A stretch of DNA of 48,907 bases from an uncultured Cytophagales bacterium (GTDB lineage: Bacteria; Bacteroidota; Bacteroidia; Cytophagales; Amoebophilaceae). The translations under genes and the position numbers were made by a program. Numbering within the stretch: position 1 is the stretch's first letter; every line of letters starts with the position of its first letter. Shown piece after piece: positions 27,904 to 36,763 of this stretch. Below the pieces are notes generated by a model. That model did no database searches. It was not told the DNA's origin and was given only the letters and a program-made list of their open reading frames with translations. The DNA lies in assembly GCA_946547305.1 (NCBI GenBank), contig CAMNOX010000007.1, positions 1-48,907 of the forward strand, written 5' to 3'.

Positions 27904-28527
27904 ATGGTTGGATTGATAGGAGAGAAAGTTGGAATGAGTTCTGTTTATGATGAGAATGGCGTTAATATACCTTGTACTGTAATATGGAGTGCGGGTTGTG
28001 TCGTAACTCAGGTAAAAAATATCGAAAAAGATGGATATAACGCAGTTCAACTTGGTTATGGGGTTAAAAAGAGTAAAAATATTTCTAGAAGTGTGTTGGG
28101 GCATTTGAAGGTTGCTGGTGCTGATTCTTGCTTGGTATTGAGAGAAATAAGGGATTTTAATAAAGATGTTGTGTTGGGTCAGAAGTTGCTTATATCTGAT
28201 TTGTTTAGTGTTGGGGATGTAGTTGATGTTATTGGAAAGAGTAAGGGTAAAGGTTTCCAAGGTGTAGTGAAGAGACATGGGTTTAGTGGTGTAGGTGGAG
28301 CAACTCATGGTCAGCATAATAGGATGCGTGCACCAGGATCTGTAGGCGCTTCTTCTTTCCCATCGAGAGTGTTTAAAGGGACTAGAATGGCTGGAAGGAC
28401 AGGCATGGATAGGGTAAAAGTAAAGAATTTAGAGGTTGTTAGGATATTCCCAGAGGAGTCTTTGATTGCAGTTAAAGGTTGTGTTGCAGGAGACACTGGT
28501 AGTATTGTTGTATTAGAAAAAAATTAG
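27904..28527 (+). CDS. rplC: 50S ribosomal protein L3
   Basis: 207 residues starting MVGLIGEKVGMSSVYDENG. The conserved loop GFSGVGGATHGQHNRMRAPG and SFPSRVFKGTRMAGR are typical of L3 in Bacteroidota and reach the peptidyl-transferase area. It heads a block with rplD (3-nt gap) and rplW. rpsJ, normally directly upstream, is absent; a ferredoxin and a tRNA are there instead. Confidence 0.97.
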   Translation: MVGLIGEKVGMSSVYDENGVNIPCTVIWSAGCVVTQVKNIEKDGYNAVQLGYGVKKSKNISRSVLGHLKVAGADSCLVLREIRDFNKDVVLGQKLLISDLFSVGDVVDVIGKSKGKGFQGVVKRHGFSGVGGATHGQHNRMRAPGSVGASSFPSRVFKGTRMAGRTGMDRVKVKNLEVVRIFPEESLIAVKGCVAGDTGSIVVLEKN

Positions 28528-28530
28528 TTT

Positions 28531-29172
28531 ATGAGCGAAATTGATTATAAATTGCCTATTTATAATATTAAAGGTGAGAAGACAGATAGGGTTTTTGATT
28601 TGTCGTCTTTTAAGAATATAGATTTGAATGAGCATTTAATATATTTAGCTGTTAAGTGTTATTTAGCTAATCAGAGACAGGGAACACATAAAACAAAGGA
28701 GAGAAGTGAAATAAATGGTTCTACCAGGAAGTTGTTTAGGCAGAAAGGAACTGGTAGAGCTAGAAGAGGTAGTTCAACGAGTCCATTGTTGAGGGGAGGT
28801 GCAAGAGTATTTGGTCCAAAACCTAGAGATTATGGATTTAAAATGAATAAAAATGAAAAGAGATTGGCTATACTTTCTTCACTTAGATCTAAATTAGAGA
28901 ATAATGTGATAAATATTGTTGATTCTTTTATGATTTCAGACCATAAGACAAAGAATTTTGTTAATGTTATGAATGATTTAAAGATGTCAGGTAAAAGGAA
29001 TTTGTTAATATATGGTTCTGAAAACAATAATTTAGTTTTAGGTAGTAGGAATTTGGAAAATGTCGATGTGAAGCTATTTAATTTTATTAACACATATGAC
29101 GTAGTTTTGTCCGATAAAATATTTTTTGAGGAGAAGGCGATTTTAGGATTTTTAGATAGAATGAAAATATAG
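28531..29172 (+). CDS. rplD: 50S ribosomal protein L4
   Basis: 213 residues. Signature CYLANQRQGTHKTKERSE, then FRQKGTGRARRGSSTSPL and GGARVFGPKPRDY, the extended loop lining the exit tunnel. In many bacteria L4 also regulates the S10 operon; no leader structure was recognised here. It starts 3 nt after rplC and ends 3 nt before rplW. Confidence 0.97.
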   Translation: MSEIDYKLPIYNIKGEKTDRVFDLSSFKNIDLNEHLIYLAVKCYLANQRQGTHKTKERSEINGSTRKLFRQKGTGRARRGSSTSPLLRGGARVFGPKPRDYGFKMNKNEKRLAILSSLRSKLENNVINIVDSFMISDHKTKNFVNVMNDLKMSGKRNLLIYGSENNNLVLGSRNLENVDVKLFNFINTYDVVLSDKIFFEEKAILGFLDRMKI

Positions 29173-29175
29173 GTT

Positions 29176-29472
29176 ATGAAAAAGAATTTTTGTTTAAGTA
29201 AGAATATTATTAGTGAAAAAAGTTCGTTATTAAACTCTAATAATTGTTACGTTTTTAAGGTATATAAAGATGCAAATAAAATATCTATAAAGAATTGTAT
29301 TGAGAGTTTGTTTGGTGTTAAGGTGAAATCTGTCAATACAGTTAATATGTTAACTAAAGGTTCTACACGGTATAATAAAGGTTATAAAACAAGTAAAAGG
29401 ATTACTACTTATAAAAAAGCCTATGTTTTATTATACCCAAATGAAGAGATGAACTTTAGTAATATAATGTAG
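29176..29472 (+). CDS. rplW: 50S ribosomal protein L23
   Basis: 98 residues: ISEKSSLLNSNNCYVFKVYKDANK and IEKLFxVKVKxVNTxN-type core (here IESLFGVKVKSVNTVN), then a basic GSTRYNKGYKTSKRITTYKKAYV. L23 sits at the tunnel exit and docks trigger factor, SRP and SecY. It is the last gene of a shortened S10 block: rplB does not follow, and 288 nt of T-rich sequence with no recognisable gene leads to a convergent secreted gene. Confidence 0.95.
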   Translation: MKKNFCLSKNIISEKSSLLNSNNCYVFKVYKDANKISIKNCIESLFGVKVKSVNTVNMLTKGSTRYNKGYKTSKRITTYKKAYVLLYPNEEMNFSNIM

Positions 29473-29760
29473 TTTATCATTGTTTTGTGGATTGTAGAGT
29501 TGGAATTGTGTTGTATTTTTATTTTGTTTTTTAAGTGTTATTGAATTTGTTGGTATTTCTTAATTTGTGTGTTGTTTTTTTGTATGTGTATAAAGTTTGT
29601 TTTTTTATTGTAGGTTAATTTTTATATTAAAATTTTGACTTTGTTATATGTTTTTATTGAGTATTTTATATTCTTCTTATGTATGTTCTTTGTAATGTTT
29701 GTTTTAAAGGAAGGATTTTGTGGGTGGTTAATTCTCTGCGATATTTTTTTTATTTAATTC

Positions 29761-30258
29761 TTAAGCGTGATCCGGTGAAGCCTTTATTTTGTAGGCGCCA
29801 ACTAATCCAAGTTTTTTATTAACACTATCATATCTTTCTGTTGTAAACCACATATCTAAGCCATTGCTCCCATAAATATTTTCTAATAAAGTTGTATCTG
29901 GATTTACTCTTGATTTTAGATAATAAATTTTAACCAGTCTACCATTTGGATTACTTTTTAAACGTTTGCGGTGAGATAGTATGACTTCAACTTTAGACTT
30001 TTTATTTACTTCTTTAAAAAGGTTTTCCTCTGTTTTATTTTTGTCTGCTTCTTTATTTTTTATTTGGATTGTCCGCGTTTCAATGATGTCTTCTTTTTTT
30101 ATTTTAAAAGCTTTTAAAATGAAATCTAGGTTTTGATCTTGTTCGGTTTGCTTCTCGTCTTGTTTTTTATTATTACAGCAGCATGTACATTTAGGGATAA
30201 TGTAAGTTTCTACTGTGACTACTAATATTAAATACTGACAAATTCTGAATGACTTCAT
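29761..30258 (-). CDS. small cysteine-leader protein, family A relative
   Basis: Start at MKSFRICQYLILVVTVETYI (30258), 165 residues; the frame is open to 30339 but the extra part is charged and would precede the signal segment. CTCCCNN follows the leader. LDFILKAFKIKKEDIIETRT matches the motif of the four genes at 25.2-27.2 kb, as do VKIYYLKSRVNPDTTLL and the C-terminal LVGAYKIK. It is an opposite-strand, A-rich member of the same family. Function unknown. Confidence 0.75.
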   Translation of the reverse strand: MKSFRICQYLILVVTVETYIIPKCTCCCNNKKQDEKQTEQDQNLDFILKAFKIKKEDIIETRTIQIKNKEADKNKTEENLFKEVNKKSKVEVILSHRKRLKSNPNGRLVKIYYLKSRVNPDTTLLENIYGSNGLDMWFTTERYDSVNKKLGLVGAYKIKASPDHA

Positions 30259-30524
30259 TGTATAACTGTTATATTTTTTTGTTGTTATAAAAAATTTGAA
30301 AAAATTTTTATCCTTTTCTTTTTTTATATCTTTTCCCACACATCCGTCTTATTGGCTGGTTCTGAGGTTATGTACATTATATTATTAGTTTGAATTCTAA
30401 AGAAGTCACATAAAAGTTTTTTTTGACCTCTTCTTCTTCTTTTATTACACTACCGTTACGTTAGAACAACAACCTACAATGACATATAATTATCTCTAAT
30501 TTAACTTGTATTGTTTTGATGTTT

Positions 30525-32015
30525 TTAGATATATTCAAAGTTTATATTGTTTTTTGAGTCGCAGAATTTGATTCCGATAGAGTATAGTTTGTTTCTGATA
30601 AAATCTACTTCAATATAGTCCTTTTTTTGTTTTGCGTTTTTGTATAGTTCTAGAAGGATATTAACAATGTTTTTATTGATTTTAGGTTCTTGTAGGGCTA
30701 ATATATTTTCGACGACATTGATAAAACTATCTTTCATTTTTAGGAATGTATCTTTGTTTATATTATTAATGGCGAGATTATTGTTTCTGATGTCGTTAAT
30801 AATCTTTGTTAGATTAAAGATGTTTGAAATTACTTTTGGCGTGTTTATGTCGTTATTTAATTCGTTGAAAATATCATTTATATTATCTTCAATTATGTTG
30901 TTTATATCATTATTGCTGCCTGTGTATTCAGTCTTATATTCTATGTTTTTAATATCTTTCAGTGCGTTGATTAATTTTATATAACCTTTGTGAGCAGCTT
31001 CTAGGCTGTCTTTGGTTATTGTCAGTGTGCTTCTGTAATGTGTTTGTAGCATCAGAAACCTTAGATCCATTGGAGAAAATGTTTTGTTAAAAATGTTGTT
31101 TGTATTGAAGAATAGATCTTTTAGTGTTATATAATTGTTTGCACTTTTACTCATTTTCTTCCCATCAATGTTTACTAGGTTTGTATGAACCCAATAATTT
31201 GCTAGGTTTGTGTTATGTATGACATTGCTTTGTGCTAATTCTGCTTCGTGGTGTGGAAATTTTAAATCATAACCGCCTCCGTGTATATCAAATAGTTCTC
31301 CTAGATATTTGGTACTTAGAACTACACATTCTGTGTGCCATCCTGGATATCCGTATCCCCAAGGAGAGTTCCATTGCATAATATGTTTACTATCTGCTTT
31401 TTTCCATAATGCAAAGTCTATGTTGTTCTTTTTTTCATTTTGATTGTCTAGTTCTCGTGTCTCTGGCATCATATCCTCAATTTTACGTCCAGATAAGATT
31501 CCATATTTTTGAAATTTTTCGTTATATTTTTTTACATCAAAGTATATTGATCCGTTTATTTCGTACCCAAATCCTTTGTTTAGTATTGTTTTTACATTTT
31601 CAATTTGTTCATTAATGTAACTTGTTGCCTGTGGTTCGATGTTTGGCGGTAATATATTTAATATTGCCATGTCTTCTCTATATGAGTTCATGTACTTTTG
31701 TGCGATTTCCATTGGTTCTATATGTTCTTTTATGGCTTGTTTTTGTATTTTATCTTCTGTATCATCTGCGTCGTGTTCTAGGTGCCCAACATCGGTGTAG
31801 TTTCTAATGAATTTAACGTTATATCCCAAATATTTGAAGTATCTGTTTAGTATATCGAATGTAATTGAACTTTTTGCATGGCCTATATGGGCTAATCCGT
31901 AGACTGTTGGTCCGCAGAGATACATTTTGACTGTATTTTTATCTATTGGCTTAAATTCTTCTAGTTTATTTGAGTATGAATTGAATATATAAATCTTACT
32001 TCTATCTTTATCCAT
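30525..32015 (-). CDS. cysS: Cysteinyl-tRNA synthetase
   Basis: Class I synthetase charging tRNA-Cys, 496 residues, normal length. Zn ligand Cys in YLCGPTVYG (C34), HIGH motif AHIGHAKSS (43-46), GYPGWHTECVVLS and FPHHEAELAQS (further Zn ligands), and KKMSKSANN. The C-terminal anticodon-binding part is Asn/Ile-rich but intact. Cysteine supply and charging matter in a genome with so many Cys-rich proteins. Divergent from dnaN. Confidence 0.97.
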   Translation of the reverse strand: MDKDRSKIYIFNSYSNKLEEFKPIDKNTVKMYLCGPTVYGLAHIGHAKSSITFDILNRYFKYLGYNVKFIRNYTDVGHLEHDADDTEDKIQKQAIKEHIEPMEIAQKYMNSYREDMAILNILPPNIEPQATSYINEQIENVKTILNKGFGYEINGSIYFDVKKYNEKFQKYGILSGRKIEDMMPETRELDNQNEKKNNIDFALWKKADSKHIMQWNSPWGYGYPGWHTECVVLSTKYLGELFDIHGGGYDLKFPHHEAELAQSNVIHNTNLANYWVHTNLVNIDGKKMSKSANNYITLKDLFFNTNNIFNKTFSPMDLRFLMLQTHYRSTLTITKDSLEAAHKGYIKLINALKDIKNIEYKTEYTGSNNDINNIIEDNINDIFNELNNDINTPKVISNIFNLTKIINDIRNNNLAINNINKDTFLKMKDSFINVVENILALQEPKINKNIVNILLELYKNAKQKKDYIEVDFIRNKLYSIGIKFCDSKNNINFEYI

Positions 32016-32126
32016 ATTTTAATTGATTAAAAATTTGCGTTGTAAAAAAAGAATATTGTAGTTACTATTTTATAGAAAAGTATAATTTAGAATTATTTTT
32101 TATTAGTATAACTACTAGGTTAGTCT

Positions 32127-33278
32127 ATGGATAGAGTCGATAGAATAGAAATTTCTTCTATATGTTTGTATAAATCATTATTACGTGTTTCTGGTGTGAT
32201 TGTAAATAAACCATTAGTTCCTGTATTAGAGGATTTTTTGTTGGAAATTAATGGTGATGTGTTGACTATTACTACGTCTGATATGAGTACAACTATGTAT
32301 ACAAATATTGGATTGGATGGAAACTATGGTAATTTTAAAATAGCTGTTCCTAGTAAAATATTGTTGGAGACATTGAAAAATTTACCTGAGCAGCCTATTG
32401 AATTGATTAATGATCCTGTAAAAAATATTTTGACAATAAAGTCATTGAGTGGAAAGTATAAAATAATGTGTGATGATCCAGGTATTTATCCTCAAGATGT
32501 TAAAGTAAATGTCGGTGAGGTTAATAGAATATCTATTTCTGGAAAGAAGTTAATTGAATCGATTGAAAATACTATAGTGGTTGCTAGTGGTGATCCTTTA
32601 AAACCTGTTATTAATAGTATTTTATTTGAAGTGAATAATAATGAATTAGTGTCTGTAGCAACAGATATTCATAGATTGATAAAATATAGTGTTAGCTTAG
32701 GAGATTGTTATGGTAATATTAGGTTTGTGGTTCCTAAGAGGGCATTGGTTTTACTAAAGAATATTTTGATTCACGAGGATATACAATTTTGTATTACTGA
32801 TAGGTATATGTATTTAGAATCTGGTAATGATGTGTTTATAAGTGCTTTGATTAAAGAAGAATATCCAGATTATGAACGTGTTATTCCAAGAAATTATAAG
32901 AATACTTTGTTTATAAATAGGCTTGAACTCTTAGGTGCGTTAAGGAGATTGGCTGGGTTTACAAATGGTATTAATTTTCAGATAAAGTTTAGTATTTCTA
33001 CAAATAAGTTGACTTTGATAGCAGAAGATACTAATTCTGAAAATGATGGTGTTGAAGAAATTGAATGTAATTATAATTATCAGGATTTGATGATTTCATA
33101 TAATGTAAAGTATTTGCTAGAAATATTGATGGATATAAAAACTGACACCGTTTTGATGATGTTCTCTGATCCGAATGATAATATGATATCAAATAATGCG
33201 ACTATAATAAAACCATTTCACGATAAAGAGTCGTGTAATTATGATTTTATTGCTTTAATAATGCCTATATTTATATAA
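32127..33278 (+). CDS. dnaN: DNA polymerase III beta subunit (sliding clamp)
   Basis: 383 residues, usual length, three clamp domains. Recognisable parts: VNKPLVPVLEDFLLEINGDVLTITTSDMSTT in the N-terminal domain (quoted in part: LEDFLLEINGDVLTITTSD), FEVNNNELVSVATDIHRL in the middle, EEYPDYERVIPRN, and the C-terminal DFIALIMPIFI. It forms the ring that tethers the polymerase. Not beside dnaA here. The iscU start follows 3 nt after its stop, an unusual pairing. Confidence 0.93.
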   Translation: MDRVDRIEISSICLYKSLLRVSGVIVNKPLVPVLEDFLLEINGDVLTITTSDMSTTMYTNIGLDGNYGNFKIAVPSKILLETLKNLPEQPIELINDPVKNILTIKSLSGKYKIMCDDPGIYPQDVKVNVGEVNRISISGKKLIESIENTIVVASGDPLKPVINSILFEVNNNELVSVATDIHRLIKYSVSLGDCYGNIRFVVPKRALVLLKNILIHEDIQFCITDRYMYLESGNDVFISALIKEEYPDYERVIPRNYKNTLFINRLELLGALRRLAGFTNGINFQIKFSISTNKLTLIAEDTNSENDGVEEIECNYNYQDLMISYNVKYLLEILMDIKTDTVLMMFSDPNDNMISNNATIIKPFHDKESCNYDFIALIMPIFI

Positions 33279-33281
33279 ATT

Positions 33282-33701
33282 ATGTACTCTGATAAGGTTA
33301 TTGATCATTTTGAGAATCCTAGAAATGTCGGTGAGATTAAAAATGCTTCTGGGATTGGAACTGTAGGAAATCCTAAGTGTGGAGATGTTATGAGAATGTA
33401 TATTTTGGTTGACGATAATACTAAGATTATTAAGGATTGTAAGTTTAAAACTTTTGGATGTGCTGCTGCTATAGCTACTTCAAGTATTGCAACTGAGATG
33501 GTTATCGGGAAGACTATTTATGAAGCTGTAAAAATTACTAATCGAGCTGTTCTTGATGCATTGGATGGACTACCTGATACCAAGATACATTGTTCATTAT
33601 TAGCAGAAGAGGCAATAAATGCAGCTTTATTAGATTATTCAAAGAAGAAGGGTATAGTGATAGAAGGGTTAAAGGATATTAAGTGTGATTTTAGAGGGTA
33701 A
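33282..33701 (+). CDS. iscU: Iron-sulfur cluster scaffold IscU (NifU N-terminal type)
   Basis: 139 residues, complete scaffold: MYSDKVIDHFENPRNVGEI, then the three cluster-ligand cysteines in NPKCGDVM, KTFGCAAAIA and KIHCSLLAEEAI, with the conserved Asp of CGD. It assembles Fe-S clusters from cysteine-derived sulfur for clients such as the ferredoxin at 27618. No iscS, iscA or hscAB is next to it; it stands between dnaN and a lipoprotein gene. Many Bacteroidota use SUF instead. Confidence 0.95.
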   Translation: MYSDKVIDHFENPRNVGEIKNASGIGTVGNPKCGDVMRMYILVDDNTKIIKDCKFKTFGCAAAIATSSIATEMVIGKTIYEAVKITNRAVLDALDGLPDTKIHCSLLAEEAINAALLDYSKKKGIVIEGLKDIKCDFRG

Positions 33702-33755
33702 TTATTTTTTATTTTTTTTTAACTAAATTTTCTTAACTTAATATATAATCGGTTT

Positions 33756-34643
33756 ATGAAATGTATGTTAATGTCTAGGATTATTTTTATATGGTTAATA
33801 TTGACTTCTATTGATTTTATTTATTCTGGATCTTGCTGTTGTAGAAAGAATGAGAATAGTGGTGGGAGTAAGACTAATTTAACAAGTAGTCGTGGTAGTG
33901 GAAGTAAACCAGTGGATCCAACTAAGGGGCTTAATCCATTAGTTAATCCAGAAGTTAAACCTGAAGTGGAAGGTAATTCAGAAACTAAAAATAATGAGAT
34001 AGCAGTTGCTATAACAAATGTGTTGAATAATAGAACTGGTACAAATAGAGTTAATATAATAGATAATTTTGTAGTAGTGGAGAGTGGAGATAAATTTACT
34101 ATTAAATATGGTAGATTTACTGGCAGTATTAAAATAGGAGATGTTGATATTAATAATATTACTAATTCAAAACTTACAATTGACGAAATTTCTCGCCTTG
34201 ATGGAAATATTATTATCTTTAATAGGGACAAGTGTAAGTTAGGAGACTTTGTAGCTGCTCTTGGTTTATTGCAAGTAGTATCTAGGAATGAAAATAATGA
34301 AGAATATTTGGCTGTAGAGGATGTTAATGGATTATGTATTTCTTTTGATGGATTAGATAATTCTGGTAATGGTGTTTATATTAATTTAAATAATGGGTTG
34401 GTATATAAGTGTGATAAAAAAGGATATATTGGTAGGGGAAATAATAATATTAACAATGACAAATATTCTAGAAGGTTTACTCCATTTTATAGAGAGAATA
34501 ATTATTACGCGCTTGGTAATGTAGATGGAGAATATGTACATTGGGCTTCTAAGAAGAGTGGTGATCCTAAAGTCATTTTTGTAAAACCAATACTTAAAAA
34601 TGAGACTTTGAATAATTTCATATTTAAGATAAGAACAGTATAA
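33756..34643 (+). CDS. recombining lipoprotein-like family B, member 1
   Basis: 295 residues. The leader ends in FIYSGSCCCRKNEN, a possible lipidation site. A Ser/Gly/Pro-rich linker (GSGSKPVDPTKG, NPLVNPE) leads to a globular domain ending with the family signature EYLAVEDV, VYINLNNGLVY and a C-terminal FIFKIRTV. The first about 205 nt are almost identical to the gene at 36764-37807, but the C-terminal domain is distinct. It lies 54 nt after iscU. Function unknown; probably surface exposed. Confidence 0.82.
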   Translation: MKCMLMSRIIFIWLILTSIDFIYSGSCCCRKNENSGGSKTNLTSSRGSGSKPVDPTKGLNPLVNPEVKPEVEGNSETKNNEIAVAITNVLNNRTGTNRVNIIDNFVVVESGDKFTIKYGRFTGSIKIGDVDINNITNSKLTIDEISRLDGNIIIFNRDKCKLGDFVAALGLLQVVSRNENNEEYLAVEDVNGLCISFDGLDNSGNGVYINLNNGLVYKCDKKGYIGRGNNNINNDKYSRRFTPFYRENNYYALGNVDGEYVHWASKKSGDPKVIFVKPILKNETLNNFIFKIRTV

Positions 34644-34702
34644 TATAGTAGTTTTTAAATATTTTTCAAATAATTTTTTTATATTTTAAACATAAATGGT
34701 TT

Positions 34703-35541
34703 ATAAAAAGTGTATTAAAGGCTAAATTGATATTGATATCATTATTATTTATTTCTATTAATTTTATTTATTCTGATGGATGTTGTGGGTGTGGTAGGCA
34801 TGGTAGAGAAGGTGGTGCTAAGTCGAAAAGTAATTTAGAAGGTTCAGGTAATTCTGGGGTTAAGGTATCTCAACAGATAATAAAGGTGAAGATATTGGTG
34901 GGAAGTTTATAAAGAACAAAGCTGGAGATGATAGTGGGAAGATTGTAGAAAATCCTGGTGTTTCAAACAGTGTGAATAAAAATTTAGATAAAAAATCTAT
35001 AGAAGAACAGACTGTGGAAGCACTACAATCTTAAGGTGAATTAAATGGTGGATTTAAGAATGATGATGTGTACAATGAACCTATGTCTAACATTTCTAAG
35101 CATTCTGAAGTGAATGATTTTAATGTTGAGAATAATACAGAAAAAAATATGAATGTTTTACAAAAAGATGGAGATATTTCGTCTAGTAGTGTGAATGGTC
35201 CCTCTATTCCTAGTTCATCTATTATTACAACTGTGGGAAATACTACAAATTTGTGTAGTAGTACTGTACAACAAACAGGAGGAGAAAATAATATTAAAAG
35301 CACCGAAAGTAAGTTTAATGAAATGACTGGTGAGTCTATACCTATTCCTATGTCTGTTAAATATTCGAAAAATCTTAATTTCAGTAATGAAGAAGTAGAG
35401 CAAAAAGGTAATTTAACATGTAATACCAAAGAGTCTACTCCTGGTAGTGTACCTGTTAGCACTGATGTAAATAAAAATTGGGATAAAAAGGGAAGGAAAG
35501 GTTTCTCTTTCTTTTCACCTACTACTTGGCGGTTATGGTAG
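34703..35541 (+). pseudogene. degraded family B lipoprotein (start lost, frameshift, stop)
   Basis: The region aligns with the 5' ends of its neighbours: GGTTTATGAAATG is replaced by GGTTTATAAAAAG, so the ATG is now ATA (34703). The leader FISINFIYSDGCCGCGRHG is still readable. A frameshift near 34880 takes the frame to a stop at 34910-34912, while the alternative frame continues (GEDIGGKFIKNK...) to TAA at 35032-35034 and then stays open to 35541. The remaining Ser/Thr/Asn-rich tail has no match to the family's C-terminal domain. Confidence 0.75.
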
Positions 35542-35721
35542 AGTGGCGCTTGATTGAGCAATATATCTGAATTCATGTTCATTATTTAATATTAGTTCCT
35601 AGATTATTTATATCAAAGACACTAAAGTGTATTAATGTTTGTACCAAAATAGGTGATGTAATTAATATCAATATTTTTGTATTTTGAAGAGAAAATGATA
35701 AACTTAAATTATTGATAAATT

Positions 35722-36675
35722 ATGAGAAATTTGCTGAAATCTATAATAATAGCTCTTATGTTAATTGGAAGTTCTATTGATTTTATCTATTCAGGTTGTT
35801 GCAATGGTAATAGTGGTGGGGGTAAGACTAATTTAACAAGTAGTCGTGGCAGTCGAAGTAAACCAGTAGATGTATTAGGGAATAAAGGTAAACTAGTAGA
35901 TAAACCAGTAAGCCAAGAGGATGAGGTAAAGAAGCGTCAGGAGGAAGAAAGGGAAAAGCGTGAGGCGGATAGGAATGAATTTGAAGGAAAAGCCAAAAAG
36001 GTGCAGAATGCTTTGAATACTTACTTGGAGAGTAATGGCATGAAGAATAGATGCTCTTGTACATATAGGGTTGCTGCTAATAATGGTGGAATTTTTATTA
36101 CGTGAGGGTCTGTTGATTTTCCTATTTATCATTCAATAAATGAAATAGTTACGGCTCTTGATAGAAACGATAATATTGGTGGTTTTAGTATTAAAATGGT
36201 ATTAAGAAATAGCCCATATAAATACAATTTTGTAGACGAACTATATACGTTGGATAGTCTAATAGCATCCATTAGTGTAATACCTGATGTATTAAGAGTA
36301 GGCAATGCAGAGTATTTGTGCGTGAGGGACGTTGACGCGAAATTAACAGATAGTGATGATATTGATGTCTATATTAATTTGTCAGACTGTATTCCTTTTT
36401 ATTTAAGTGGTGATGGTCTTGATAATTACTACTTAACATGTTTTAAGTTTACAAATAATGGATGTAATTTTATGATTGATCCTATTTATTATAGAAATTG
36501 GAAGTATTATAAAGGGAAGGAAGGTTCTACTGAAAAGACAGATGATAATCCTTCTGGATATGAAATTTTGCGTGGACCTATTAATGGGAACGGGATTGAC
36601 CCTGCTCTACTCTTTAAACGTTCTCCTGGATCAGATGTATTTTTAAAAAAAATTAAATTTAAAATGGTTTCTTAA
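35722..36675 (+). pseudogene. family B lipoprotein interrupted by one in-frame TGA
   Basis: The leader MRNLLKSIIIALMLIGSSID ends in FIYSGCC; then GKTNLTSSRGSRSKPVD, a charged helical KKRQEEEREKREADR region and the usual C-terminal domain (EYLCVRDV, VYINLSDC, KIKFKMVS). One TGA at 36103-36105 divides it in the same frame. A paralog has Trp at the aligned position (FINWNS against FIT-stop-GS), so a TGG to TGA change explains it. All else is intact, so decay is recent, unless the stop is read through. Confidence 0.8.
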
Positions 36676-36681
36676 TATGTT

Positions 36682-36746
36682 TTATTAAATAGATGTTTTG
36701 ATTGAGTAGTATTTTTTTATTTAATTTTTTTTAGAATTTTTTTATA
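36682..36746 (+). repeat. duplicated intergenic block, copy 1
   Basis: About 65 nt after the stop of the interrupted gene (starting TTATTAAATAGATGTTTTGA) recur almost unchanged at 37814-37880, after the next family B gene; they differ by one T in a run. Together with similar gene ends this marks duplication of a gene unit. Confidence 0.85.
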
Positions 36747-36763
36747 CTTAAATTAAAGCATTT

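Noticed and set aside
30340-30524. Possible relic of a cysteine-leader gene (GCCS-like triplets on the minus strand)
   Set aside because: Stops lie on both sides within a few codons and no leader is readable.
35722-36675. UGA as tryptophan (genetic code 4) for the whole organism
   Set aside because: Conserved genes use only TGG for Trp with no internal TGA, and two genes end at TGA at sensible places; a single nonsense mutation is simpler.
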